This document shows, one piece after another, positions 16,539 through 24,280 of a DNA stretch of 32,389 nucleotides (within the stretch, counting starts at the first letter, position 1; every line of letters begins with the position of its first letter). The notes beneath the pieces are model-generated. The model saw nothing but the letters and a program-made list of their open reading frames with translations. It was not told the origin of the DNA and searched no databases. The DNA comes from Actinomycetes bacterium. Its GTDB lineage: Bacteria > Actinomycetota > Acidimicrobiia > Acidimicrobiales > RAAP-2. The stretch is taken from positions 1 to 32,389 of the forward strand of contig JAJYSU010000023.1 in NCBI GenBank assembly GCA_021793395.1. The letters are read 5' to 3'. A program made the position numbers and the translations under genes.

Positions 16539-17928
16539 CTACCCCTCCGCCGCGCGTCGTGCCCTGCGTCCGCCGATCCACGACGCGCGCTTCTGGGTGA
16601 TCCAACTCGTCGTCGTCGCGATCGTCATCGTCCACTTCTTCTTCGACGTGCACCCGGCCCTCCTCGGCGGCGCCCTCGTGGACAGCGTGCCGGTGGCCGC
16701 GTTGGTCCTGCCCATCGGCTACGCCGGAATGCGCTACGGGTTCGCCGGATCGTTCGCGACCGCGGCCTGGGCCACGCTGCTCTGGCTGCCCGACCTCCTG
16801 TTGCCTCACGACGAGGGTCACGTCCTGCCCGACGTGATGAACCTGGTGATCGTGCTCGCGATCTCCTTCGTCTTCGGCCAGGTCATTGAGTCCGAACGTT
16901 TCGCCCACCGGCGCATCGAAGAAGCCACGACGCGTGCCCTCGCGGTGGAAAAGGGCTACCACCAGCTCTTCGAGGCCAACCACTCGCCCATCCTCGTCGT
17001 GGACGACACCCACGTCGTGCGCGACGCGAACCCCGCCGCGCGCGCCGCCTTCGGCGACGACGTCGTCGGCGTGTCGTGCCGGGACCTGCTGCACTGCGAC
17101 GTGAACGACCTCGCCGGGTCGGTGCTCACGCGGCCCGACGGACGCGACTATCGCATCGACGTCACCTCGATGCCCGGTGCCGATGGCCAGCACCTCCGCC
17201 AGGTCACCTTCGAGGACGTCACCGAGGAACGCCACGAACAGCGCCAGGCGCGCTACTTCGCCCAACTGGTCGTCCAGGTCGAGGAGGACCAGCGTCGGCG
17301 TCTCGCGCGCGAGTTGCACGACGAACCACTCCAACTCTTCCTACACCTGGCGCGACGTCTCGAGGCGATGGCCGAGACGACCGCGGTACCCGAGGTGGTA
17401 TCACGCGAACTGGCCGACGCGCGCCGCCAGGCGCTCGACGCGGCGAGTCGACTACGCACCCTCTCGCGCGACCTTCGACCGCCGGCCCTCGACGAACTCG
17501 GCCTCGTGGCGGCTCTGGCCAGTCTGGTGGCCGACCTCGACGACAACGAAGAGGCGGACGTGGACCTCGAGGCTGACGATCTCGCGGGTCGGCTCTCGCC
17601 CGAGTTAGAGCTCGCGGCGTTTCGTATCACCCAGGAGTCCCTGCGCAACGCACTGCGCCACGCGGGCGCGAGCCACGTCGTCGTGCGCCTGCGCAAGGGA
17701 CCAACCGCTCTCACCCTGACCATCACCGATAACGGACGCGGCTTCGACCCCGACCAGCCACGCGGCGAGGCGGCCGCACCGTCACTCGGGCTGGTGGGCA
17801 TGCGCGAGCGGGCCCGCCTGCTCGGTGGCACCTTCGACGTGCACTCCTCGGGCACCGGCACGACGATCGAGGCGGTCCTTCCCCTCGACGCGGCATCCGC
17901 GTCACACCCGGTAGCCGCGCACCGCTGA
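16513..17928 (+). CDS. NarL-type sensor histidine kinase with PAS domain
   Basis: A 471-aa membrane kinase. Three or four membrane helices lie within residues 27-123, followed by a short coiled linker. A PAS-like domain (about 148-238) has YHQLFEANHSPILVVDD. A HisKA_3 dimerisation domain carries His269 in RRRLARELHDEPLQ. The HATPase region has an N-box ITQESLRNALRHA, DNGRGFD, and LGLVGMRERARLLGG, followed by GTGTTIEAVLPL. The ATG at 16513 lies within the last codons of the regulator gene with GGAAG just before it; a TTG at 16504 is possible but less likely. The sensing input could be membrane or PAS bound; no haem or Fe-S ligand motif is evident. It should phosphorylate the upstream regulator. 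Confidence 0.9.
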   Translation: MSQTSETISYPSAARRALRPPIHDARFWVIQLVVVAIVIVHFFFDVHPALLGGALVDSVPVAALVLPIGYAGMRYGFAGSFATAAWATLLWLPDLLLPHDEGHVLPDVMNLVIVLAISFVFGQVIESERFAHRRIEEATTRALAVEKGYHQLFEANHSPILVVDDTHVVRDANPAARAAFGDDVVGVSCRDLLHCDVNDLAGSVLTRPDGRDYRIDVTSMPGADGQHLRQVTFEDVTEERHEQRQARYFAQLVVQVEEDQRRRLARELHDEPLQLFLHLARRLEAMAETTAVPEVVSRELADARRQALDAASRLRTLSRDLRPPALDELGLVAALASLVADLDDNEEADVDLEADDLAGRLSPELELAAFRITQESLRNALRHAGASHVVVRLRKGPTALTLTITDNGRGFDPDQPRGEAAAPSLGLVGMRERARLLGGTFDVHSSGTGTTIEAVLPLDAASASHPVAAHR

Positions 17929-17951
17929 GAGTCGCGGCGATGTGTTATCGC

Positions 17952-17957
17952 TAGCGT
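17952..17957 (+). promoter_or_regulatory. Leaderless -10 element (TAGCGT)
   Basis: TAGCGT, six nucleotides (GGAGCC), then the ATG at 17964. The GGAG is too close to act clearly as a ribosome site, and the spacing fits a leaderless transcript. The hexamer lies just after the kinase stop codon. Confidence 0.5.
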
Positions 17958-17963
17958 GGAGCC

Positions 17964-19415
17964 ATGAGCAAAACGCTGCGCGTGGTGGTCCTCACCGTGA
18001 CACTCATCGTCGCCCTCGGTACTGTCGGCGCGGCGGCGACAACCTGGCCTCGCGCCCGTCTCGCGACTCTGCCGGTCGGAGCGCACGGGCTCGCCCAGGG
18101 CTACCTGCCCGTCCTGGCCTGCGCCAGCGCGGGCAACTGCGTCGCCGCGGGCGACTACCTCGACTCGCTCGGCAATTCCCAGGCTTTCGTGCTCAATGAG
18201 GTCCACGGCGTCTGGCGCGCGCCGCTCACGATCGCGGCGCCCACCGGCGCGGCCAGCACGCCGGGTATGACGCCCGCCAGCGGAGCCTGCGCCCTCGCGG
18301 GCAACTGCGTCGTCGTCGGTTCCTACCAGGATCGTTCGGGCAACGCCCAGGCCTTCGTCGCGAGCGAACGCAACGGCGTGTGGTCCCGGGCAACCGAGGT
18401 GAAGCTGCCGGCCAACGCGATCACCGTCGGTCAGAGCGCCCAACTGAGGGCCGTCGCGTGTTCCCCGGCCGCCACCTGCAGCGCCGTGGGCAGTTACCTC
18501 GCCCACGGCTCCCCGTCACCGCAGACCGAAGGTGTGACTCTGACCTCGACGGGTGGCACGTGGTCCCCGGGTAGCGAGGTGAAGCTGCCGGCCAACGCCG
18601 GACCCACGCCCTACGTGACGCTGTCGGAGCTCGCCTGTGCCGCGACGGCCCCGGGTGACTGCAGCGCGACGGGCAGTTACCTCGATACCAACAACGTCAC
18701 CCACGGACTCATTCTCAACGAAGTGCACGGCGTGTGGCACGCGGGAATCGAGTTGGTGACTCCGGCGAACGCCAACGCCATCCCCCTCGTGCAACTGAGT
18801 TCATTGGCCTGTCCCGCCGCGGGAGACTGCTCGGCTATCGGCACCTACGAGAGCACGGCGGGGCACCTCAACGGGCTCACCGTCAACGAGGTGCACGGCG
18901 TGTGGCAGGCGGCACGGACCCTGGCGCTGCCCGTCGCGTCCACGGTGAATCCCCTGACCTTCCTCTACGGTTTCACGGCGGTGTCGTGCTCCTCGGTCGG
19001 CAACTGCGCCGCGGGCGGCCAGTACCGCGACGCCTCCGGCCGCTATCAGGGCTTTCTCGTCAACGAAGTGCACGGCGTCTGGCGCGGCGCGAGCGAACTA
19101 CGCCTGCCGGCCGGCGCCACCACCACCGGAAAGAACGGCGGCGTGGTGGCTCTGTCGTGCTACGCCACCGGCGACTGCGCCGCCGGTGCCGCCTACCTCG
19201 ACGCGGCCGGCCACTACCAGGCCCTCCTGGTCACCTCCCACCACGGCCGCTGGGGCCTCGGCACGCGGGTCCACCTACCCGGCACGGCCTCGAGCGTTGG
19301 CGTCGACGGGGGCGTGTACAGCCTGATTTGCTCGTCGGCGACTCAGTGCACCGCGGCCGGAAGCTACCTCGCGAGTGCCACCGTCTATCAGGGTTTCACG
19401 CTCTCGACTCCCTAG
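17964..19415 (+). CDS. Secreted eight-repeat Cys-containing protein
   Basis: A 483-aa protein with a signal peptide (VVVLTVTLIVALGTVGAAA), then eight copies of a repeat of about 50-60 residues. Each unit reads roughly L-x-C-x4-6-x-C-x-A-x-G-x-Y-x-D, then G-x2-Q-(A/G)-F/L, VNEVHGVW and a spacer ending in LPAxA. Units 1, 4, 5 and 6 share NEVHGVW exactly; units 2, 3 and 7 are variants, and unit 8 lacks the second half. The paired cysteines in each unit suggest one disulfide per repeat in an oxidising compartment. Eight similar beta-rich units would suit a closed beta-propeller, with the incomplete last unit completed by the N-terminus (inference). No enzymatic motif is visible. Similar repeats occur in uncharacterised actinobacterial exported proteins. 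Confidence 0.8.
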   Translation: MSKTLRVVVLTVTLIVALGTVGAAATTWPRARLATLPVGAHGLAQGYLPVLACASAGNCVAAGDYLDSLGNSQAFVLNEVHGVWRAPLTIAAPTGAASTPGMTPASGACALAGNCVVVGSYQDRSGNAQAFVASERNGVWSRATEVKLPANAITVGQSAQLRAVACSPAATCSAVGSYLAHGSPSPQTEGVTLTSTGGTWSPGSEVKLPANAGPTPYVTLSELACAATAPGDCSATGSYLDTNNVTHGLILNEVHGVWHAGIELVTPANANAIPLVQLSSLACPAAGDCSAIGTYESTAGHLNGLTVNEVHGVWQAARTLALPVASTVNPLTFLYGFTAVSCSSVGNCAAGGQYRDASGRYQGFLVNEVHGVWRGASELRLPAGATTTGKNGGVVALSCYATGDCAAGAAYLDAAGHYQALLVTSHHGRWGLGTRVHLPGTASSVGVDGGVYSLICSSATQCTAAGSYLASATVYQGFTLSTP

Positions 19416-19505
19416 TCAGCTCGTCGGTCGGCACTCGCGCCGAGGTTTCATCGCGCCGCCACCACCCGATCGCCCGCCGCTCACCCGCCGATAACCCGCG
19501 CTACC

Positions 19506-19511
19506 TACGGT
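19506..19511 (+). promoter_or_regulatory. Leaderless -10 element (TACGGT)
   Basis: TACGGT, six nucleotides (AAGCGC), then the GTG at 19518. No Shine-Dalgarno sequence is seen. Confidence 0.45.
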
Positions 19512-19517
19512 AAGCGC

Positions 19518-20243
19518 GTGAACCTCGAGGCCCTTCCCGCGGTGCCACCTCCCGGTCCGGTCTCCTCGCCACGCCCGGTTGTCCTCGTCGTAGAGGATGA
19601 GGCCAGTTACGTGGACGCCCTCGAGGTGGGACTCACGAGCGAGGGCTTTACGGTGGTGGCCGCGTCCACGCTACGCGCGGCGCGCCAGCGACTGGCGGGG
19701 CACCCGGTCGACGTCGTGTTGCTCGACGTGATGCTCCCCGACGGATCGGGCATCGACCTGTGCCGAGACATCACCGCGTCGTCCTCGACTCCGGTGATCA
19801 TGGTGTCGGCTCGCTCCGAAGAGGTTGACGTGGTCCTCGGTCTGGAGATCGGCGCCGCCGACTACGTCACCAAGCCCTTTCGCTTGCGTGAGCTCGTGGC
19901 GCGGCTGCGCGTCGTCCTGCGTCGTGCGCCCCCCGACGACGAGGACGTCGTGCGCGTGGGCGAGGTCGTCGTCGACCTCGCGCGACGTACCGTACGTCGT
20001 GGTCCGCGGGTCGTCGAGCTCAGTCGCAAGGAGTTCGACCTGCTCGCACTGCTGTGCTCTCGGCTCGGCCACGTGGTCACCCGAGAGATGGCGCTCGACA
20101 CCCTGTGGTGGGGCGTTGACCTGAACGACGATCGCACCCTGGACACTCACGTCAAGCGGCTGCGCCAGAAACTCGAGAGTGACCCCGGTGCCCCGCGCCA
20201 CCTGGTGACCGTACGCGGCGTCGGCTTTCGTCTGGACCCCTAG
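19518..20243 (+). CDS. Orphan OmpR/PhoB-family response regulator
   Basis: A 241-aa protein. The receiver (about residues 20-135) has VVEDE, phosphoacceptor Asp70 in VVLLDVMLPDGSG, VIMVSAR, and KPF with its Lys. A winged-helix OmpR DNA-binding domain (about 145-240) has ELSRKEFDLLALLCSRLGHV, WGVDLNDDRTLDTHVKRLR and TVRGVGFRLDP. It resembles RegX3/PhoP-type regulators. No histidine kinase adjoins it: the gene upstream encodes a secreted repeat protein and the gene downstream a peroxiredoxin. The GTG start follows a leaderless -10. Its stop codon TAG is part of the next gene's -10, so the peroxiredoxin gene has its own promoter despite the tight spacing. Confidence 0.92.
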   Translation: MNLEALPAVPPPGPVSSPRPVVLVVEDEASYVDALEVGLTSEGFTVVAASTLRAARQRLAGHPVDVVLLDVMLPDGSGIDLCRDITASSSTPVIMVSARSEEVDVVLGLEIGAADYVTKPFRLRELVARLRVVLRRAPPDDEDVVRVGEVVVDLARRTVRRGPRVVELSRKEFDLLALLCSRLGHVVTREMALDTLWWGVDLNDDRTLDTHVKRLRQKLESDPGAPRHLVTVRGVGFRLDP

Positions 20244-20246
20244 GCT
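20241..20246 (+). promoter_or_regulatory. Leaderless -10 element (TAGGCT) overlapping a stop codon
   Basis: TAGGCT, six nucleotides (GCGCAC), then the GTG at 20253. The first three bases are the stop codon of the upstream response-regulator gene. Confidence 0.45.
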
Positions 20247-20252
20247 GCGCAC

Positions 20253-20717
20253 GTGCGACCCGGCGACCTGGCTCCCGACTTCACCCTCCCCGACCAGAAC
20301 GGCGTGGCTCGAACACTGTCGACCCTGGTCGGCGACGGCCCGGTTGTCCTCTTCTTCTACCCTGCCGCGATGACCCGAGGCTGCACCAAGGAGTCCTGCC
20401 ACTTTCGCGACCTGGGATCGCGCTTCGCCGCGCTCGGGGCGCAGCGCGTCGGCATCTCCATGGACGACGTCGCGCGCCAGTCACAGTTCGCCACGCGCTA
20501 CGACCTGGACTACCCGCTACTCGCCGACGTGGGGGGCGACGTCGCGCGCGCCTACGGCGTCAAGCGACCCGTCGATCTCCTGCGCGTGAAGCGCAGCACC
20601 TTCGTGATCGACCGCGACCGACGGATCGTGGACGTCATCGCCAGTGAGTGGAACATGGATCGACACGCCGAACACGCCCTCGCGGCGCTCGGCGAGCGCG
20701 GCGCGGCAACGTTCTAG
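20253..20717 (+). CDS. bcp: Peroxiredoxin, Bcp/PrxQ type
   Basis: A 154-aa thiol peroxidase that reduces H2O2 and organic hydroperoxides. The active site AAMTRGCTKESCHFRD has the peroxidatic Cys44 and a resolving Cys49 five residues later, the Bcp/PrxQ atypical 2-Cys arrangement. The thioredoxin fold signatures APDFTLPDQNG and VVLFFYP precede it, and RSTFVIDRDRRI follows. The length is normal. The last codon overlaps the convergent E2 gene: the two stops share a CTAG (20714-20717). No terminator lies between them. Confidence 0.92.
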   Translation: MRPGDLAPDFTLPDQNGVARTLSTLVGDGPVVLFFYPAAMTRGCTKESCHFRDLGSRFAALGAQRVGISMDDVARQSQFATRYDLDYPLLADVGGDVARAYGVKRPVDLLRVKRSTFVIDRDRRIVDVIASEWNMDRHAEHALAALGERGAATF

Positions 20718-22105
20718 CCGAGCAGAAGCGCGAGGGCGGGGTCCTCGAGGAAACGACCCACGTGGGCGATGAACTGCGAGGCCAGCGCGCCGTCTATCTG
20801 ACGGTGGTCGAACGACATCGACAACTCCACCACGTGGCGCACGACCACCTGGTCGTCCACCACCCACGGCGCCTTCGCGATTCGACCGACGGCGACGATG
20901 GCGCCGGTACCCGGCGGCAGCACCGGGACCGCGCCGTCCACCGCGAAGGGGCCCACGTTGGTGATGGTCAGCGTCGTACCGGCCATTGCCTCGGGCGTGG
21001 TCGTTCCCGCGCGCGCGCGGTCCACCAGCTCGTTCAACTGCGCGGCCATCGAGGCGAGGTCGAGCTGATCGGCCCCCTTGACGTTGGGCACGATGAGCCC
21101 CCGAGGGGTGTTCGCGGCGATGCCGAGGTTGACCCGGCGACGCACGACGACCTCGTGAGCCTCGTCATCAAAGCTGGAGTTGATGCCCGGATAGTGGCGC
21201 GCCCCGTCACACATCGCCATCGCCACCACCGTCAGCGGCGACACCCGCACTCCCGCCAGAGCCGGGTGCGACGCCAGTGACGCCAGCAGGTCGACGGTGC
21301 GCGTGGCGTCCACGCGCACCCACACCGCGGCGTGGGGAGCCGTGAAGGCGCTGCGAACCATAGCCTCACTCATGGAGCGCAACACTCCCGTCACGGGAAT
21401 GCGCTCCTCGAGGGGACCGTCGCGCCACGAGGCGATGTCGCGACCCACGAAGCGCGAGGTCGCCGCGGCTCCCGACCCTCCCCGGCCCATGACGGCGGTA
21501 GGAGTGCTCGGCGTCAGTGCGCGCTCGACGTCCTCGCGCGTCACCAACCCGTCGCGACCCGTACCGGTCACCGTCGCGATGTCGAGACCGTGCTGCTTGG
21601 CGTAGAGGCGCACCGGCGGCGTGGACCGTGGTGCGAGGCCGACGGGCGCGGGGGCGACCGTGTTCGTGGCGACCGGCGCCGGCGTGGCGACCTCGCGACT
21701 CGCGCGAGGGCGTCGCCGCGCGGGGGTAGTGTCCTCCTGCTCGACGCCGTAGCCGACGAGCACGGGGGTACGTCGTGCGGGAGCGGACCCGTCGTCATCG
21801 CTCGACGCGCTGTCGGCGGGCGCGAGATCGGTGTCGGCGGTGTCGGCGGTGTCGGCGGTGTCACCGGCGACCTCGACCACGAACAGTGGCGAGCCCACCG
21901 TCATCACGTCGCCGACCTCACCGTGGCACGCCCGCACCACGCCGGCGTAGGGACTCGGCAACTCCACGACAGCCTTGGCCGTCTCGATGTCCACCAGAGG
22001 CTGGTTAAGGCTCACGACGTCGCCCACGGCGACCTTCCACTCGACGATCTCCGCCTCGACGAGTCCCTCGCCCACGTCGGGCAGTTCAAATATCTTCTCG
22101 CTCAC
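20714..22105 (-). CDS. 2-oxoacid dehydrogenase E2 (dihydrolipoyl acyltransferase)
   Basis: A 463-aa protein starting at a GTG that overlaps the E1beta stop (GTGA, 22105-22102). One lipoyl domain (residues 3-80) has Lys44 in DIETAKAVVELPSP. Next is a low-complexity acidic linker with DTADTADTADTD, encoded by a 9-bp tandem repeat. A peripheral-subunit-binding domain follows (PPVRLYAKQHGLDIATVTGT). Last is the catalytic acyltransferase core ending SMSFDHRQIDGALASQF with catalytic His and Asp. A single lipoyl domain and the adjacent two-gene E1 point to a branched-chain-type complex (BKD) rather than a homodimeric-E1 pyruvate complex; substrate specificity is inferred only. No E3 (lipoamide dehydrogenase) gene is present here. 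Confidence 0.9.
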   Translation of the reverse strand: MSEKIFELPDVGEGLVEAEIVEWKVAVGDVVSLNQPLVDIETAKAVVELPSPYAGVVRACHGEVGDVMTVGSPLFVVEVAGDTADTADTADTDLAPADSASSDDDGSAPARRTPVLVGYGVEQEDTTPARRRPRASREVATPAPVATNTVAPAPVGLAPRSTPPVRLYAKQHGLDIATVTGTGRDGLVTREDVERALTPSTPTAVMGRGGSGAAATSRFVGRDIASWRDGPLEERIPVTGVLRSMSEAMVRSAFTAPHAAVWVRVDATRTVDLLASLASHPALAGVRVSPLTVVAMAMCDGARHYPGINSSFDDEAHEVVVRRRVNLGIAANTPRGLIVPNVKGADQLDLASMAAQLNELVDRARAGTTTPEAMAGTTLTITNVGPFAVDGAVPVLPPGTGAIVAVGRIAKAPWVVDDQVVVRHVVELSMSFDHRQIDGALASQFIAHVGRFLEDPALALLLG

Positions 22106-23088
22106 GACTCCCACTCCATCACTCGGTCCACCGCATCCAACACTCGGTCCACGCTCGGCCGGTAGTACTCCTCGATACGTGACGGCGGGTAGGGAACCTG
22201 GTAGGCGCTCACGCGTAGGGCCGGCGCGCGCAGCGAGTAGAAGCACTGCTCGCTCAGCTCGGCGGCGAGTTCGGAACCGAGCGAGGCCGTGGGTGGCGCC
22301 TCCTGGACAATGACCAGTCGACCCGTCTTGGTCACCGACGCGATCATCACGTCGAGATCGAAGGGCGCCAGGGACCGCGCGTCGATCACCTCGATCGACA
22401 CGCCCTCGGCCTCGGCGGCCTCGGCGGCGCGCAGTGCGATCTTCACCATTGAGCCGTAGGCGATCATGGTAACGTCACGTCCCTCGCGACACACGACCGC
22501 GTCGAAGAGCCCGCGGGGAGGCTCGTCGAGATCGACCTCGCCCTTCTCCCAGTACCGGCTCTTGGGTTCGCAGAAGATGATCGGGTCGTCGTGCTCGATC
22601 GCCTGCTGGATCATCCAGTAGGCGTCGTTGGGGGTAGCGCAACTCACCACGCGCAGGCCGGCGGTGTGCGCGAAGTACGCCTCCGGGCTCTCCGAGTGAT
22701 GCTCGATCGCCCCGATACCACCCTGGAACGGGAGTCGAATCACCAGGCCCATCGTGTACACGCCGTCGGTGCGCTTGTGCAGCTTGGCCACCTGCGAGAC
22801 GATCTGGTCGAAGGCCGGGTAGACGAAGCCGTCGAACTGAATCTCCACGACCGTGCGATAACCGCGGATCGCCAAACCCACCGCGGTTCCCACGATCGCC
22901 GACTCGGCGAGCGGTGCGTCGATGACCCGATCCTCGCCGAAGTCCTTCTGCAGGCCATCGGTAATGCGAAAGACGCCCCCGAGCTTGCCGATGTCCTCGC
23001 CCATCAGCAGGACCTTCGTATTAGCCTCCATCGCCCGACGCAATCCCTCGTTCAGCGCGCGGGCCATCGTCATCGTCGTGGTAGCCAT
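22102..23088 (-). CDS. 2-oxoacid dehydrogenase E1 beta subunit
   Basis: A 328-aa transketolase-like pyrimidine-binding subunit that forms an alpha2beta2 E1 with the upstream gene product. Features include MGEDIGKLGGVFRITDGL, the conserved TPLAESAIVG-like DAPLAESAIVGTAVG, FDQIVSQVAK, the RLPFQGGIGAIEHHSESPE loop and a C-terminal LVIVQEAPPTASLGSE domain. The ATG at 23088 shares its first base with the alpha-subunit stop (TGATG overlap). It is likely bkdB/pdhB-like; I leave the symbol blank because the substrate is not certain. Confidence 0.93.
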   Translation of the reverse strand: MATTTMTMARALNEGLRRAMEANTKVLLMGEDIGKLGGVFRITDGLQKDFGEDRVIDAPLAESAIVGTAVGLAIRGYRTVVEIQFDGFVYPAFDQIVSQVAKLHKRTDGVYTMGLVIRLPFQGGIGAIEHHSESPEAYFAHTAGLRVVSCATPNDAYWMIQQAIEHDDPIIFCEPKSRYWEKGEVDLDEPPRGLFDAVVCREGRDVTMIAYGSMVKIALRAAEAAEAEGVSIEVIDARSLAPFDLDVMIASVTKTGRLVIVQEAPPTASLGSELAAELSEQCFYSLRAPALRVSAYQVPYPPSRIEEYYRPSVDRVLDAVDRVMEWES

Positions 23089-24152
23089 CAGCGCCCCTGG
23101 CTCGCGACGAACTCGGCCATCTCGCGCCGTCCTCGTTCCACCAGGGGGTGGGGCGTGGCGTAGACGTGGTCGAACATGGTGAGCGGATCGGGCGAGTCCA
23201 TGGCGAGGACGTCCTCGCGCAACTGGTGGGCGACCGCCTCGGCCTCCTCGGTCACCGTGTCGAGCGCGGCGCGCTTCATCCGGTACTCGTGCGTGAGCAG
23301 CGCCTTCACGCGCTCCACCGGATCACGGTGCTTCCAGATCTCGACCTCGGCGTCCACGCGGTAGCGAGTCGGATCATCCGACGTGGTGTGCGCACCCATC
23401 CGGTAGGTGTAGGCCTCGATCAGGGTGGGTCCACCACCGTCACGCGCGAGGTCGAGCGCGCGACGCGTCACCTCGTACATCGCCAGGACGTCGTTACCGT
23501 CCACGCGCACGCCGGGAAAGCCAAATCCCTGAGCCCGGTGGTAGAGCGGGATTCGCGTCTGTAGTGACGCGGGTTCGGAGATAGCCCACTGATTGTTCTG
23601 CAAGATGAAGACGACGGGCGCGTTGAACGACGCGGCCCACACGAAAGCTTCCATCACGTCTCCCTGGCTGGACGCGCCGTCACCGAAGAAGGTCATCACC
23701 GCCTCGTGGGCACCGTCGCGCTGCACGCCCATCGCGTAGCCGACGGCGTGCAGCACCTGGTCACCCAGGACCACGGTGGGCACCGAGTAACGGTACGTCT
23801 GAGGATCCCACCCCCCCGTGCTCACCGCGCGAAAGATGCGCAGCATCTCCTTCGGGGTGACCCCGCGGCACCACGCCACGCCGTGCTCGCGGTAACTCGG
23901 AAAGGCGAAGTCAGCGGCCTGGAGTGCCCGGCCCGCTCCGATCTGAGCCGCCTCCTGACCCTGAAGCGGCGCCCACAGCGCGAGTTGTCCCTGGCGCTGC
24001 AGGGACGTCGCCTCGTTACAAAGACGGCGCACGATGACCATGTCGCGGTAGAGGCCGAACACCTCGTCGCGCCCGAGAGAACTCTCGTACTCGGGATGGG
24101 CCGCTCGCTGCCCTTCGGGCGTCAGGATCTGGACGAACTCGTTGTCCTCCAT
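23088..24152 (-). CDS. 2-oxoacid dehydrogenase E1 alpha subunit
   Basis: A 354-aa thiamine-diphosphate-binding subunit. The TPP motif GDGASSQGDVMEAFVWA runs to LQNN. YREHGVAWCRGV is typical of the entry region, and the phosphorylation-loop region YRMGAHTTSDDPTRYR, which in BKD/PDH alpha contacts lipoyl E2, is clear. The ATG at 24152 has GAGGAG 6 nt upstream; open sequence further upstream lacks homologous-looking protein and is not used. It is the first gene of an alpha-beta-E2 operon whose overlaps imply coupling. HTTSDDPT and the N-terminal MEDNEFVQILTPEG form are characteristic of actinobacterial branched-chain-type E1 alpha; a pyruvate role is the alternative. Confidence 0.92.
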   Translation of the reverse strand: MEDNEFVQILTPEGQRAAHPEYESSLGRDEVFGLYRDMVIVRRLCNEATSLQRQGQLALWAPLQGQEAAQIGAGRALQAADFAFPSYREHGVAWCRGVTPKEMLRIFRAVSTGGWDPQTYRYSVPTVVLGDQVLHAVGYAMGVQRDGAHEAVMTFFGDGASSQGDVMEAFVWAASFNAPVVFILQNNQWAISEPASLQTRIPLYHRAQGFGFPGVRVDGNDVLAMYEVTRRALDLARDGGGPTLIEAYTYRMGAHTTSDDPTRYRVDAEVEIWKHRDPVERVKALLTHEYRMKRAALDTVTEEAEAVAHQLREDVLAMDSPDPLTMFDHVYATPHPLVERGRREMAEFVASQGR

Positions 24153-24242
24153 GCCTACTCCTCTTCTCCGTTCGCCCGCTCGGCGCCCCGACATTCGCGG
24201 CTGATAGCGCCGCGCGACTCTCTCGTCGCCCACCCTATCCCC

Positions 24243-24270
24243 GGCGCGGCCCCGAGATGAGGGCCGCGCC
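24243..24270 (-). terminator. Hairpin terminator after rlmN
   Basis: A perfect 10-bp stem GGCGCGGCCC / GGGCCGCGCC with an 8-nt loop lies 10 nt downstream of the rlmN stop and ahead of the E1alpha gene. No T tract is seen. A separate 16-bp perfect palindrome CCTACGGCGCCGTAGG (24280-24295) covers the rlmN stop itself. Confidence 0.6.
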
Positions 24271-24280
24271 CATGGGGCCC

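Noticed and set aside
17253..18506. 417-codon minus-strand open frame
   Set aside because: Antisense shadow across the kinase and the repeat-protein gene; Ser/Arg-rich with no recognisable domain.
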